From Candidatus Rhodobacter oscarellae (GTDB taxonomy: Bacteria; Pseudomonadota; Alphaproteobacteria; Rhodobacterales; Rhodobacteraceae), in the NCBI RefSeq assembly GCF_001078595.1, contig NZ_LFTY01000002.1:1864241-1928240 (forward strand): DNA of 64,000 nt, in the 5' to 3' direction. Position 1 is the stretch's first letter. Each line of letters begins with the position of its first letter. A program made the position numbers and the translations under genes. A model generated the notes under the pieces. It saw only the letters and a program-made list of their open reading frames with translations. It had not been told where the DNA came from and did not search any database. Shown in pieces: positions 1 to 9,030 of the stretch.

Positions 1-291
1 TTCATCACCGACATCATTGGACGCCGCATTGGATGCAGCGCTGGCATTTGATGCCGCACCCGATGTGCCGCCAGTGGTCGCGCCGCTGTGACCGATCTCG
101 ACGTCCTCCGGGCCACCAAAATTCAGCCATAGAATTAAGAAGACGATAACGCCGACGATGATGCCCCAGATCAAAGCGCCAAAGAATTTGAAACCCAGCG
201 CAATGAGAAAGAGCAGCAGCACGACACCGCCGACGGCGGCCGAGATCACCAAGATCCGGCCAAGCGACCAATTGTTCTCCCCTGTCGACAT
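1..291 (-). CDS. small membrane protein downstream of nuoE (3' end outside window)
   Basis: I do not recognise this protein. The minus strand from an ATG at 291 stays open for 97 codons to base 1, so the C-terminus is missing. Residues about 12-32 and 38-56 are hydrophobic and form a helical hairpin with a short GFKFFG turn. The visible tail after GGPEDVEIGH is rich in Ala, Ser, Asn and Gly. It lies 40 bp behind nuoE in the same direction, where nuo operons of this group often carry small unassigned reading frames before nuoF. Cotranscription with Complex I genes is likely, but a role in Complex I is only an inference. An ORF in another frame (14-271) covers the same bases and is a shadow. 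Confidence 0.7.
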   Translation of the reverse strand, partial: MSTGENNWSLGRILVISAAVGGVVLLLFLIALGFKFFGALIWGIIVGVIVFLILWLNFGGPEDVEIGHSGATTGGTSGAASNASAASNAASNDVGDE

Positions 292-331
292 GGTTTAGTT
301 CCCCCGTATTATTCCGTTCGATTAATCACGG

Positions 332-1492
332 TTAATACTTAGCGCGTTTGGAGAACTCTGTCTCCTCCCCAGCGGCCAGGAGTTTCGCCTGCTCAACCCA
401 GGTATCGCGCGTGGCGCGGCCCTTGAATCTCGCAAGCCCATAGTCGGCCCAGAGCACCTCATCCGCGGTCCATTTGGCGATCTGGTCGTAGTGGAAAATT
501 CCGTTCTCATTCAGAGACTTCTCAAGACCTTGGCCGATCCCCTTGATCTTCTTGAGATCGTCGGCCTTGCCACCCTTTGGGGCGTCCAGCGCGGCGGGCT
601 TTTTCGATGCAAGTTCCTCGGCGCTGGGTTCCTCTGCCTTAGCAGATGACGTCACGGCAGGTTTTGCCGCTTTTTTGGGCGGCTCTTCCGCCTTGGCGGC
701 AGGTTTGGCTTTCTTCGGCGCGGTCTGCTCATCCGCCCTTTTGGGCGTCTTCGCTTTGGCGCCCGAAGATTTGCCCGCGCTCTTGCCTTGCCAGGGCGCC
801 AAAAGCGGCACTTCGGTGCCGTCAATGCGCTTTATGGTGTCCCCGATATCGCTGGCCAGCTGCACCGAGGCATTCATTTTGGTGTGTCCGGTTTCTTCGT
901 AGCCGGACAAGCTGGTCAGGCCGGTCACGGGTTCCGAGGCGTAGCGCCCGTTCTGCGGCCCCGGCGTGGGCACTTTACCATCGGCAAGCTCATCAACGAT
1001 CTCGGCAAAGCGCGCCGTTGTAAGGTCCTCGTAATAGTCCTTGCCGATTTGCGCCATGGGCGCGTTGGCGCAGGCCCCCAAACACTCGACCTCTTCCCAG
1101 GTGAACTTGCCATCCGCGGAAAGCTGATGCGGCTTTGGCGCGATCTTTTCCTTGCAGACGGCCACGAGATCTTCGGCCCCGCAGATCATGCAGGACGTGG
1201 TACCGCATATCTGGATATTCGCCACAGAACCAATAGGTTGCAGCTGGAACATAAAGTAGAATGTCGCGACCTCGAGCCCACGGATATGCGCCATATCCAG
1301 CATGTCGCAGACATGCTCGATCGCGACGCGGGACAGCCAGCCCTCTTGCTCTTGGGCGCGCCACAGGAGCGGAATAATCGCCGAGGCCTGCCGCCCTGAC
1401 GGGTATTTGGTGATCTGCGCCTCGGCCCATTTCTGGTTGTCGGGCGTGAAGGCGAAGCCGTCGGGCTGTTCGGGATGCAAGCGGCGGAGCAT
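332..1492 (-). CDS. nuoE: NADH-quinone oxidoreductase subunit E with C-terminal HhH extension
   Basis: Complex I 24-kDa-type subunit of the NADH-oxidising peripheral arm, carrying a [2Fe-2S] cluster (N1a). The thioredoxin-like domain covers residues about 15-190, with ligands C96, C101, C137 and C141 visible in ICGTTSC and CLGAC. At 386 residues it is about twice the length of E. coli NuoE. After residue 200 there is a Lys/Ala/Pro-rich linker (about 240-305), then a helix-hairpin-helix-like domain (about 308-375, [19 protein letters not shown]...). This type of tail is known from alphaproteobacterial proteins such as extended L21. The gene follows nuoD by 74 bp. The subunit call is secure; the function of the tail is not known to me. 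Confidence 0.95.
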   Translation of the reverse strand: MLRRLHPEQPDGFAFTPDNQKWAEAQITKYPSGRQASAIIPLLWRAQEQEGWLSRVAIEHVCDMLDMAHIRGLEVATFYFMFQLQPIGSVANIQICGTTSCMICGAEDLVAVCKEKIAPKPHQLSADGKFTWEEVECLGACANAPMAQIGKDYYEDLTTARFAEIVDELADGKVPTPGPQNGRYASEPVTGLTSLSGYEETGHTKMNASVQLASDIGDTIKRIDGTEVPLLAPWQGKSAGKSSGAKAKTPKRADEQTAPKKAKPAAKAEEPPKKAAKPAVTSSAKAEEPSAEELASKKPAALDAPKGGKADDLKKIKGIGQGLEKSLNENGIFHYDQIAKWTADEVLWADYGLARFKGRATRDTWVEQAKLLAAGEETEFSKRAKY

Positions 1493-1566
1493 AGCGGATT
1501 AGACCCCTTTTTGCGACGTCGGTATCACGTCGGTATTACGTCGGTTTTGCGTCGGTGCCACGATGA

Positions 1567-2775
1567 TCAACGGTCGATCTCGCCAAACACGACATCCATC
1601 GTGCCGATTATCGCGGCGACGTCGGCCAATTGGTGCCCGCCCGCGACATAGTCCATCGCCTGCAGGTGCAAAAAGCCCGGTGCGCGCAGCTTGGCGCGAT
1701 ACGGCTTGTTGCTGCCATCCGAGACCATGTAGACGCCGAACTCGCCCTTGGGCGCCTCGACGGCGGCATAGACCTCTCCGGCGGGGACGTGGAAGCCCTC
1801 GGTATAAAGCTTGAAGTGGTGGATCAAAGCCTCCATCGAGGTCTTCATATCCCCACGGCTTGGCGGCGTGATCTTGCCGCGGGCCAGAATATCGCCGGGC
1901 TCGTTGCGCAGCTTCTCGCAGGCCTGCTTGATGATCTTCAGGCTCTCGCGCATCTCCTGCATTCGCACCAAGTAGCGGTCATAGCAGTCGCCATTCTTGC
2001 CCACGGGGATGCCGAACTCGAACTCGTCATAGCATTCATAGGGCTGCGAGCGCCGCAGATCCCAGGCCAGGCCCGACCCGCGCACCATCACGCCAGAGAA
2101 GCCCCAATCGAGGATGTCCTGTTCGGACACGATGCCGATATCGGCGTTGCGCTGCTTAAAGATCCGGTTCTCGGTCAAGAGCCCGTCAATATCAGAGAGC
2201 GTCTCGGGGAATTGATCCGCCCAGCGGTCGATATCGTCGATCAGCTCGGGCGGCAGGTCCTGATGCACCCCGCCCGGCCGAAAATAGGCCGCGTGCAGGC
2301 GCGCACCGCAGGCGCGCTCGTAGAACTCCATCAGCAATTCGCGCTGCTCGAACCCCCAAAGCGGCGGGGTCAGCGCGCCCACATCCATCGCCTGCGTGGT
2401 CACGTTCAGGATATGGTTCAGGATGCGCCCGATCTCGGAATAAAGCACCCGGATCAGCGAGGCCCGGCGCGGCACCTCGGTGCCGGTCAGCTTCTCGATC
2501 GCCAAGCACCAGGCGTGCTCTTGGTTCATCGGCGCCACGTAATCCAGCCGGTCGAGATAGGGCAGATTCTGCAGGTAGGTGCGGCTTTCCATCAGCTTCT
2601 CGGTGCCGCGATGCAGCAGGCCGATATGCGGGTCGCAACGCTCGACGATCTCGCCGTCCAGCTCCAGCACCAGGCGCAGAACGCCGTGCGCGGCGGGGTG
2701 CTGCGGACCGAAGTTGATGTTAAAGTTGCGGATTTTCTGCTCGCCGGTCAGGGCGTCGGTAAACTGTCCGTCCAT
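1567..2775 (-). CDS. nuoD: NADH-quinone oxidoreductase subunit D
   Basis: Complex I 49-kDa subunit, which with NuoB lines the quinone-binding cavity at the junction of peripheral and membrane arms. The protein is collinear with the family over about 402 residues, including [14 protein letters not shown] near the N-terminus, the [12 protein letters not shown] segment and the C-terminal [14 protein letters not shown]. It is separate from NuoC rather than fused as in E. coli. I chose the ATG at 2775 (MDGQFTD) because the family normally begins there and a GAGAG sits 9 bases upstream; an ATG at 2784 is the alternative. About 210 bp separate it from the sulfotransferase gene upstream. Confidence 0.96.
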   Translation of the reverse strand: MDGQFTDALTGEQKIRNFNINFGPQHPAAHGVLRLVLELDGEIVERCDPHIGLLHRGTEKLMESRTYLQNLPYLDRLDYVAPMNQEHAWCLAIEKLTGTEVPRRASLIRVLYSEIGRILNHILNVTTQAMDVGALTPPLWGFEQRELLMEFYERACGARLHAAYFRPGGVHQDLPPELIDDIDRWADQFPETLSDIDGLLTENRIFKQRNADIGIVSEQDILDWGFSGVMVRGSGLAWDLRRSQPYECYDEFEFGIPVGKNGDCYDRYLVRMQEMRESLKIIKQACEKLRNEPGDILARGKITPPSRGDMKTSMEALIHHFKLYTEGFHVPAGEVYAAVEAPKGEFGVYMVSDGSNKPYRAKLRAPGFLHLQAMDYVAGGHQLADVAAIIGTMDVVFGEIDR

Positions 2776-2988
2776 AACTCGCATCTCTCAGCTGGCTCGC
2801 CACGGGTTTAGCGACATTTTCGGGCGAGTGCATCCCCCAAAACGCCGCGGGCACGCACTTAATCTTGCGGCGCGCCGGCCCACGTCGCCGGTGTGCACAC
2901 TGAGCAAGGCTTACCGTTAAGGTTATGAAAATTCGGTTTAAATGGCGGGTTGGCCCATGAATTTTGGCGCCAACGCATCGCCGGGCCG

Positions 2989-3864
2989 CTAGCCGGGATT
3001 TTTGTCCCAAAGATCAGGCACGCGGCCCAGCATCTCGCGCACGCCGTCATATTGCGGGGCCAGGAATTCGCGCACCGCTTCCCATTGCCCCGGCTCCATC
3101 TCGGCCTTGGGGCTCTCAAGGATGCGCTTGTCGAAATCCGCCCAGGCGTGGCTGATCCCAAGGAACTTCGAGAGCTCGGCAATCGCGTCGCGGTTAAACA
3201 GCTCTTCGTAATAGGCGATGTGGATCTGGCTTTCATCCACCGCGGCGCGCAGGCGCTTGAGCGGCCGGATGTAGTCAGAGCGCTTCTCGATCTCTTCCTC
3301 TTTGCCGCGCAGGGTCCGCTTGACGATGTTGACCGCGCGCCCGGGGATCTCGTCCGGCGTCTCGGCGCGGCGCCCGGCGATCATGCGCGCGTGGCTCCAC
3401 AGCCGCTGCACCGGGTCGCGCAGCAGGTAGACAAAGCGCACATCCGGCACCAGCTTGGCCATGTGGCGCAGCCCGCGTTGCGGCAAGAGCCCATAGGCCG
3501 GCGTGAAATCCCCAACCAAGCGCTGCTCAGACAGCCCCTCGGTGAGGTAGGCCATATAGGCGTCGTCATCCTGCGCGCGCCGCTCCAGCACATCCAGCCA
3601 GGCCTGTGCGTCATGCGCCACCCGGCGCTTGTTTATCAGCTGCGCCTCGCTCTTGGCGCGCTCGGCCTCGCGCAGCGCCGTGTCGCGGCGCCCCGCCACC
3701 ATCTTTATCCAGGTCTTCCAGTCCTGGAACTCCAGCGCGTCAAAATAGTGCAGCTCCTTGATGCCGCGCATGTGGCATTCCGGGTGGTTGGAGATGTAGC
3801 GGTGCAGCCAGGAGGTCCCGGCCTTGGTCGCACCAGTGCAGAACATCAGCGTGGGCGTGCTCAC
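2989..3864 (-). CDS. sulfotransferase family protein inside the nuo operon
   Basis: PAPS-dependent sulfotransferase fold, 291 residues. The 5'-phosphosulfate loop is GATKAGTSWL (residues 11-20) and the 3'-phosphate-binding element is RDPVQRLWSH (149-158), the two diagnostic sites of the family. The acceptor substrate cannot be told from sequence. The GTG start at 3864 overlaps the stop of the 60-residue membrane gene by 2 bases (GTGA); an ATG at 3846 is possible but would cut close to the phosphosulfate loop. It lies between nuoC and nuoD on the same strand, so it is probably transcribed with Complex I genes, though no Complex I function is implied by its fold. Confidence 0.87.
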   Translation of the reverse strand: MSTPTLMFCTGATKAGTSWLHRYISNHPECHMRGIKELHYFDALEFQDWKTWIKMVAGRRDTALREAERAKSEAQLINKRRVAHDAQAWLDVLERRAQDDDAYMAYLTEGLSEQRLVGDFTPAYGLLPQRGLRHMAKLVPDVRFVYLLRDPVQRLWSHARMIAGRRAETPDEIPGRAVNIVKRTLRGKEEEIEKRSDYIRPLKRLRAAVDESQIHIAYYEELFNRDAIAELSKFLGISHAWADFDKRILESPKAEMEPGQWEAVREFLAPQYDGVREMLGRVPDLWDKNPG

Positions 3865-4043
3865 CTCTCAAGCCCCGGGATTTTCACGCGGTCGCGGAGG
3901 GCCATCACCCACAAAAGCGGGATCACCGTGAAGGGCGTCAGCGAGAAGATGGTGCACCAGGATGGCAGGCGGAACTTGGGCAAAATGATCCAGAACGGGA
4001 TAACGGTCAGCACCGCAAGGATCATATAGGCCCAGCTCGGCAC
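3861..4043 (-). CDS. 60-residue two-helix membrane protein
   Basis: Not recognised. A GTG start follows the nuoC stop codon directly, and the stop overlaps the sulfotransferase start, which is a tightly coupled arrangement. The peptide has two hydrophobic segments (about residues 6-21 and 31-47) separated by PKFRLPSW, and ends in a basic RDRVKIPGLER tail. Such a pattern fits a small inner-membrane protein. The tight packing between nuoC and the sulfotransferase supports it being real. No catalytic residues are apparent. It could be a membrane partner of the sulfotransferase or an assembly factor, but the sequence does not decide. Confidence 0.6.
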   Translation of the reverse strand: MPSWAYMILAVLTVIPFWIILPKFRLPSWCTIFSLTPFTVIPLLWVMALRDRVKIPGLER

Positions 4044-4649
4044 CTAGCTTGCGGCTTCTTTTTCGTCACCAGGCAGGATGTACTCCGCCCCCTCCCAGGG
4101 GCTCATGAAGTCAAACTGCCGGTACTCCTGCACCAGGTTCACCGGCTCGTAGACGACGCGCTTTTGCGCCTCGTCATAGCGCACCTCGGTATAGCCCGTG
4201 GTGGGGAAGTCCTTGCGCAAAGGATAGCCGCGGAAGCCATAATCCGTCAGGATGCGCCGCAGGTCCGGGTGGCCGGTGAAGAGCACGCCGAACATGTCAT
4301 AGACCTCGCGCTCGAACCAGTTGGCCGAGGCGTGGATCTCGGTGATCGAGGCCAGCATCTCGTCCTCGCGCAGGGCGCATTTCACCCGGATGCGGTGGTT
4401 CTGGTACATCGAGAGATAGTGGTAGACCACGTCGAACCGCGCCGCGCGCGCCGGGTGGTCGACCCCGGTGATGTCCACCAGCGACGAGAACTTGCAGCGC
4501 GGGTCGGTCTTGAGGAACTCGGTGAAGGAGACCAGTGAGGACGGCGAGATCTCTACCGTCAGCTCGCCCAGGGTCACCGCCCAGGACAGCACGCAATCGG
4601 GCCGTTTGGCTTCGATATGGGCTCCAAGCTCGTTCAGGGCGTCGGACAT
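4044..4649 (-). CDS. nuoC: NADH-quinone oxidoreductase subunit C
   Basis: Complex I 30-kDa subunit of the connecting module between the NADH arm and the quinone site. The family signature is present: [13 protein letters not shown], then [20 protein letters not shown] and [11 protein letters not shown], followed by the usual C-terminal [12 protein letters not shown]. With the ATG at 4649 the protein has 201 residues, and GAGGAA is placed a few bases upstream. A TTG at 4661 would add four residues and is less likely. It begins about 24 bp after nuoB ends. Confidence 0.96.
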   Translation of the reverse strand: MSDALNELGAHIEAKRPDCVLSWAVTLGELTVEISPSSLVSFTEFLKTDPRCKFSSLVDITGVDHPARAARFDVVYHYLSMYQNHRIRVKCALREDEMLASITEIHASANWFEREVYDMFGVLFTGHPDLRRILTDYGFRGYPLRKDFPTTGYTEVRYDEAQKRVVYEPVNLVQEYRQFDFMSPWEGAEYILPGDEKEAAS

Positions 4650-4673
4650 GTTTCCTCGCAAATCTAACTTGGC

Positions 4674-5207
4674 CTAGCGGACCAGCGTGCCGGTGCGGCG
4701 AATCTTGCGCTGCAGCTGCAGGATGCCGTAAAGCAGCGCCTCTGCCGTCGGCGGGCAGCCGGGCACATAGATGTCCACCGGCACGACGCGGTCGCAGCCG
4801 CGCACCACCGAGTAGCTGTAGTGATAGTACCCCCCGCCATTGGCGCAGGAGCCCATCGAGATCACATAGCGCGGCTCCGGCATTTGGTCGTAGACCTTGC
4901 GCAGCGCGGGCGCCATCTTGTTGGTCAGGGTGCCGGCCACGATCATCAGGTCAGACTGACGGGGCGAGGCGCGCGGGGCGGTGCCGAAACGCTCCACATC
5001 ATAGCGCGGCATGGCCACATGGATCATCTCCACCGCGCAGCAGGCCAGGCCAAAGGTCATCCAGTGCAGCGACCCGGTGCGGGCCCAGTTGATGATGTCC
5101 TCGGTGGAGGTCAGCAAGAACCCCTTGTCCTGAAGCTCTTGATTGATCGCGGGCATCGCCGCCTCGCGATCGGGACCAGCTTGATGGAGGTTCGTGGCAA
5201 CGGTCAT
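4674..5207 (-). CDS. nuoB: NADH-quinone oxidoreductase subunit B
   Basis: Complex I PSST-type subunit holding the [4Fe-4S] cluster N2, the last electron carrier before quinone. With the ATG at 5207 the protein has 177 residues, the usual family length. The cluster ligands C56, C57, C121 and C151 are seen in LACCAVE, GSCANGG and GCPPTAE. Upstream in-frame ATGs at 5219 and 5228 give longer forms with N-termini atypical for the family. An unknown membrane gene, rather than nuoB itself, directly follows nuoA in this operon. Confidence 0.95.
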   Translation of the reverse strand: MTVATNLHQAGPDREAAMPAINQELQDKGFLLTSTEDIINWARTGSLHWMTFGLACCAVEMIHVAMPRYDVERFGTAPRASPRQSDLMIVAGTLTNKMAPALRKVYDQMPEPRYVISMGSCANGGGYYHYSYSVVRGCDRVVPVDIYVPGCPPTAEALLYGILQLQRKIRRTGTLVR

Positions 5208-5372
5208 GGTGCATCCCATCGTCGACATGGCGGGTTCTTGGCTCGGTCTATCGCGCGGCGCCGAGAGGGTCAACGGACCAAACCGCACACCGTCCGCCTC
5301 GTTTGGCGCATTCAGCTTGCGGAAGGCTTAACGCAAAACAGAAATATCAAGCCGCGCTGCCGCGCGCGCGTC

Positions 5373-6368
5373 TCAGCCCGCGTCGCTGGTCGCGGGCGCT
5401 TCCGGTCCACCGCCCCGCCGTCCTGGCATCATCAACCTTGCGATATCGACGATCATCTGGCTGTTCGCAAAGGCGCGATTGGCCCGAGAGGAGCGCCCCT
5501 CGGCACGATCGATCTCGTCGGTCAAATAATCCGCGACGTAGTCGCTAAGCCACATCGAAAGCAGCATTTGCCGCGGCACCACATCCCCCTGCTCTTGGTA
5601 GATGACCTTTGTCCCGCCGCGCTTAAGGGCCTGGAACTCGTGGCGCACAGCGATGACCTCCTCGCCTTCACCGGCGATCACGAAGACCTCATGATGCTCG
5701 TCAGAGCTGCTAAAAACCATCGCTTTCATTTGGGTGCGCAGGAGCCCCTCGCGCATATCGTTGAAGATTCTTGCATCTTCAGGGCCGATATCCTCGTCTT
5801 CTTGCGGCTGATCCTCGTCCGTCACATCGCAACCAAAATCCATTTTGTCGACCAACAATCGGGTTTCGACGTCAAAGATGCCCTTCTCGTCTGCGGGTCC
5901 GCAGGTCACCCGGGCGTCCTCGCGCCCTGGATAATAGGTGATCGCGTTCCGCAGCGCCGCTGGATCAAGCTTTGAGGTCGCGACAGTCCGCGTGGCCACG
6001 GGTGTCTCTGCGCCAAAAAGGTACAAGAATGGCATGAAAATCGTCAGTGCCATGAAGACAAGGAATGCCGCCACAAACAGCCAGAACACGCGGGACAAGA
6101 CCGCGGCGAGCGACAGCTCTGGCGATATCGTCGCCGCCAGCGCAAGGCAGACGCTAAGGGTCAAAGATACATTGATCGTCTCGCCCGCCACATTCGGATA
6201 TCGGATCGCGTGCGCGGCCGGGATCAGGATCGCCAGCCCCATCAGAATCGGATGACTGTGATCCGACATCGAATTGGCAAGACATACGACGAGCACCGGC
6301 AGAAGCACGCCAAGCACAATCATGCGCCGATTGCGGAAAATCCGGTAAAATAGAACATCGAGTGACAT
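5373..6368 (-). CDS. unknown four-helix membrane protein between nuoA and nuoB
   Basis: Not recognised; 331 residues. Four hydrophobic segments lie at about 16-33, 40-56, 65-90 and 92-117, followed by a soluble domain of about 210 residues that is very acidic around 190-205 (DEDQPQEDEDIGPED) and ends in a Gly/Pro-rich tail. An AGGAGG lies 9 bases before the ATG, a stronger ribosome site than those of its nuo neighbours. There is a 165-bp gap before nuoB and an 89-bp gap after nuoA. No motif of an enzyme, transporter or Complex I accessory subunit is visible. Its place suggests shared transcription with nuoA and nuoB. The gene itself is well supported by length, start site and domain pattern. 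Confidence 0.8.
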   Translation of the reverse strand: MSLDVLFYRIFRNRRMIVLGVLLPVLVVCLANSMSDHSHPILMGLAILIPAAHAIRYPNVAGETINVSLTLSVCLALAATISPELSLAAVLSRVFWLFVAAFLVFMALTIFMPFLYLFGAETPVATRTVATSKLDPAALRNAITYYPGREDARVTCGPADEKGIFDVETRLLVDKMDFGCDVTDEDQPQEDEDIGPEDARIFNDMREGLLRTQMKAMVFSSSDEHHEVFVIAGEGEEVIAVRHEFQALKRGGTKVIYQEQGDVVPRQMLLSMWLSDYVADYLTDEIDRAEGRSSRANRAFANSQMIVDIARLMMPGRRGGGPEAPATSDAG

Positions 6369-6457
6369 GAGGATAACCCTCCTGAAAACTAGTTCAGGGG
6401 CAGGTTAACCAAACAAAGGGGCGTTTTTATGGGCGAATTGGGGCGTGCGCCGGGGCG

Positions 6458-6823
6458 TCACTCCCACTCAAGCGCGCCCTTCTTCCATTCATAGGCGAAG
6501 CCTACGGTCAGCACCGCCAGGAAGACCATCATCGACCAGAAACCCACCAGCCCGACATCCTTGAACGCCACCGCCCAGGGGAACAGGAACGCCACCTCTA
6601 GGTCGAAGATGATGAACAGGATCGAGACCAGGTAGAAGCGCACGTCGAACTTCATCCGCGCGTCGTCGAAGGCGTTGAAGCCGCATTCGTAGGCGGACAC
6701 CTTCTCGGGGTCCGGGTTGCGCACCGCAACGACGGCCGCCGCGAGGATCAGAATCAGGCCCAGGCCCACGGCGAGCGCCAGGAATACAAGGATCGGGAGG
6801 TAATCAGAAGCGAGTGATTGCAC
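6458..6823 (-). CDS. nuoA: NADH-quinone oxidoreductase subunit A
   Basis: Small Complex I membrane subunit with three helices that helps form the quinone-channel region. The conserved loop [21 protein letters not shown] and the helix motif [14 protein letters not shown] are present. The GTG at 6823 is chosen: AAGGAG lies 8 bases upstream and the product is 121 residues, the family length; the longer open frame to 6871 would add an unrelated N-terminus. It is the first nuo gene, so the operon promoter should lie between here and 6990. A TTGACC at 6894-6899 (minus strand) and a TTAACCAT half-site at 6885-6892 are the only candidate signals seen, and both are weak. Confidence 0.95.
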   Translation of the reverse strand: MQSLASDYLPILVFLALAVGLGLILILAAAVVAVRNPDPEKVSAYECGFNAFDDARMKFDVRFYLVSILFIIFDLEVAFLFPWAVAFKDVGLVGFWSMMVFLAVLTVGFAYEWKKGALEWE

Positions 6824-6989
6824 CGAAAGGCTCCTTACGCGCTGGCCGCATGGCGTTGCTTGCGGGACCACGCTTACCCCTGCAATGGTTAAGGGTCAAC
6901 CAACGCCCGGGCGATTCTCGCGCGACGTGATGGCGCGCTATTTATTGGCCCCCGGCAGGCGTCATCGGCGGCTCGATCCGCAGGGGCCC

Positions 6990-7175
6990 TTAAGCGCGCC
7001 GGGTCAGCACCCGCCAGATTCGGCGCAGCAAACCGACCCGCGGCGCGTGACCGATGTTGATGCCCCCGGCGCGGTCAAACTCGTGCATGTCGATGACGCG
7101 TTCGGCGCAGCCGCAGCCCTCGCCGAGCCCGACCTTCTTATAGTAGAACTTGGTGAAGTCTTCTGGCGTCTGCAT
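6990..7175 (-). CDS. 61-residue CGC-motif protein
   Basis: Not recognised. The ATG at 7175 is preceded by GAGGAG at 7-base spacing, a clear ribosome site, and gives MQTPEDFTKFYYKKVGLGEG and so on for 61 residues. The middle holds a Cys-Gly-Cys (GEGCGCAER) and the C-terminus is basic (RRIWRVLTRRA). The composition is that of a real soluble protein rather than an antisense shadow. It lies 166 bp upstream of nuoA in the same direction and could share its transcript or have its own. The CGC pair could bind a metal or be redox active; this is a guess. Confidence 0.6.
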   Translation of the reverse strand: MQTPEDFTKFYYKKVGLGEGCGCAERVIDMHEFDRAGGINIGHAPRVGLLRRIWRVLTRRA

Positions 7176-7404
7176 CTGGCGTCTCCTCGCGGCGGCGGTG
7201 CTGTCTATACTATAGCGCCCCGCCATGCACTTGCATCAGCAATCTGAGGCGGGCGCTGTCGCGCGCCAGCGCCCGCCATTTGCGGGGCCGAGGCCGTGTC
7301 TCGCCGCAATTCGGGCTGGTCCGCCCGCGCAGAGAGAGTATGGTCGCGCGCAGGTCCGGGCCGCTTCGCGACGCCCGGACACATCCACCCAGGGACCGCC
7401 TCTC

Positions 7405-8331
7405 ATGCCGCCGCCGCAACCGAACATCCCAGGCGCGATCGCCTTCATGCTGCTGGCCACCGTGTTCATCGGGGGCACCATGATCCTGGCCAAGGCGCTG
7501 CAAAGCGACGTGCTGGGCCCGGCATTGCCCGCGTTCCAGGTGAGCCACGCGCGGTTCCTCTTCGCGTTTCTGGCGATCAGCATGGTCGCCGCGGTCATGC
7601 GCCCGCGCTTCGAGCGCCCCAGGCTGCGCCTGCACCTAATGCGCGCGAGCTTTGGCTGGGTCGGGGTGACCTGCATGTTCGCTTCCGTCGCCTTTATCCC
7701 GGTGAGCGACGCTACCGCGCTGACCTTTCTCAACCCGGTTTTCGCGATGGCCCTGGCCATACCGTTCCTGGGCGAGCGGGTCGGGCCCTATCGCTGGCTT
7801 GCCGCGGGCATCGCGCTTGTGGGCGCCTTGATCCTGCTGCGCCCCGGGCCGGGGACCTTCCAACCCGCCGCGCTGCTGGCGCTGGGTTCGGCGATGTTCT
7901 TTGGGGCCGAGATCATTTGCGTAAAGCTGCTGTCCTCGCGCGAGGGCGCCTTCCAGATCCTGCTGGTCAACAACGCCATCGGGCTGACGCTGGCCAGCAT
8001 CGCGGTGTCCTTCGTCTGGCAGAGCCCCACGGCCGCCCAATGGGCGGCGATGGCTGGCATCGGCATCGTGATGGCCACGGCGCAGGCGATGTATGTGAAC
8101 GCCATGTCCCGCGCCGAGGCCAGCCTGATCGTCCCCTTCAGCTATGGCACGCTGGTTTTCGCAACCCTCTATGACGCGCTGTTCTTTGACGTGCTGCCGG
8201 ACGCGGTGTCCTGGACGGGCGCCGGGGTCATCATCGCGGGGGCGCTCCTGCTGGCCTGGCGCGAGGCCCGCGCCGCGCGCCCTGCGGCGCTGCGCCCCGT
8301 TGCGACGAAGGGAACATCAGGGCTAGACTAA
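7405..8331 (+). CDS. EamA/DMT-family permease
   Basis: Ten-helix drug/metabolite transporter family protein (308 residues) made of two EamA repeats. The first begins MPPPQPNIPGAIAFMLLATV and includes FLNPVFAMALAIPFLGERVG, the usual end-of-repeat signature; the second ends with GTLVFATLYDALFFDVLPD and GAGVIIAGALLLAW. The substrate is not predictable from sequence. The ATG at 7405 is used because the open frame upstream of it codes for an Arg/Pro-rich stretch typical of non-coding high-GC DNA. It reads away from the nuo genes and gcrA follows it on the same strand 67 bp later. Confidence 0.88.
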   Translation: MPPPQPNIPGAIAFMLLATVFIGGTMILAKALQSDVLGPALPAFQVSHARFLFAFLAISMVAAVMRPRFERPRLRLHLMRASFGWVGVTCMFASVAFIPVSDATALTFLNPVFAMALAIPFLGERVGPYRWLAAGIALVGALILLRPGPGTFQPAALLALGSAMFFGAEIICVKLLSSREGAFQILLVNNAIGLTLASIAVSFVWQSPTAAQWAAMAGIGIVMATAQAMYVNAMSRAEASLIVPFSYGTLVFATLYDALFFDVLPDAVSWTGAGVIIAGALLLAWREARAARPAALRPVATKGTSGLD

Positions 8332-8398
8332 GCCCCGCAGCACGCCTAAATAAAGCGGCCTTGGCCAACACTGAGCCGACCCCGAGCAAGGAAAACCC

Positions 8399-8965
8399 AT
8401 GTCCTGGACCGATGAGCGCGTAGAACTCCTTAAAACCATGTGGAATGACGGCCAGTCCGCCAGCCAGATCGCCAAGGAGCTGGGCGGCGTGACCCGCAAC
8501 GCGGTGATCGGCAAGGTGCATCGGCTGGGCCTGTCCAACCGGGCCACGACCACGGCCAGCGCCGGGTCGGAAAAGGAGGCGCCCGCGAAAGAGCGCGAGG
8601 CCAAGGCGGAACCGGCCAAGCCCGAACCCGAGGCGGCAAAGCCCGCCGCCGAGGAAAAGCCCGCCACGGTGACGCCCATCACGCGCAAGGCGATCATCCC
8701 CGCGGGCCAGCCCCTGCCGCCGCAGCCCTCCGCCAACGAGATCAGCCCCGAGGCGCTGGCCTCGGTCCGCGAGGTCGAGAAGAAGGCCAAGAAGATCAGC
8801 CTGATGGAGCTGACCGAGCGCACCTGCAAATGGCCGATCGGCGACCCCGCGACGGATGACTTCTGGTTCTGCGGACTCTCGGTGCAACCGGGCAAGCCCT
8901 ATTGCGAGGCCCATGTCGGCGTGGCGTTCCAACCGATGTCCTCGCGCCGCGACCGGCGCCGCTAG
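8399..8965 (+). CDS. gcrA: GcrA cell-cycle regulator
   Basis: Alphaproteobacterial transcription cofactor that binds sigma-70 RNA polymerase and favours promoters with CcrM-methylated GANTC sites. The N-terminal DNA-contacting helix-turn-helix is intact (SWTDERVELLKTMWNDGQSA, then RNAVIGKVHRLGLSNR). A long Lys/Ala/Glu/Pro linker spans about residues 50-125, and the C-terminal sigma-binding domain has the family's Cys/Trp/His residues (ERTCKWPIGDP, WFCG, YCEAHV). Length 188 is normal. It is probably monocistronic; a palindromic repeat element follows it (9031-9224). A cluster of GANTC sites near 32.0 kb in this window is the kind of target this protein would act on. Confidence 0.96.
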   Translation: MSWTDERVELLKTMWNDGQSASQIAKELGGVTRNAVIGKVHRLGLSNRATTTASAGSEKEAPAKEREAKAEPAKPEPEAAKPAAEEKPATVTPITRKAIIPAGQPLPPQPSANEISPEALASVREVEKKAKKISLMELTERTCKWPIGDPATDDFWFCGLSVQPGKPYCEAHVGVAFQPMSSRRDRRR

Positions 8966-9030
8966 ACGGCGATCTTCGGCGCGGAAAGACGGCAGCTTAC
9001 AGATATTGCCCAAGCGACAGCTATGGTTTT

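Noticed and set aside
321-335. TTAA-N6-TTAAT resembling a CtrA site
   Set aside because: Spacing is 6, not 7, and the second half lacks the C; it is in the nuo operon interior.
1630-2811. 393-residue plus-strand ORF opposite nuoD
   Set aside because: Antisense shadow of a high-GC gene; its product is low-complexity and nuoD on the other strand is certain.
6885-6899. TTGACC plus TTAACCAT upstream of nuoA as a defined promoter
   Set aside because: The matching -10 is poor (TAAGCG at 17-base spacing) and a single half-site is weak; only noted under nuoA.
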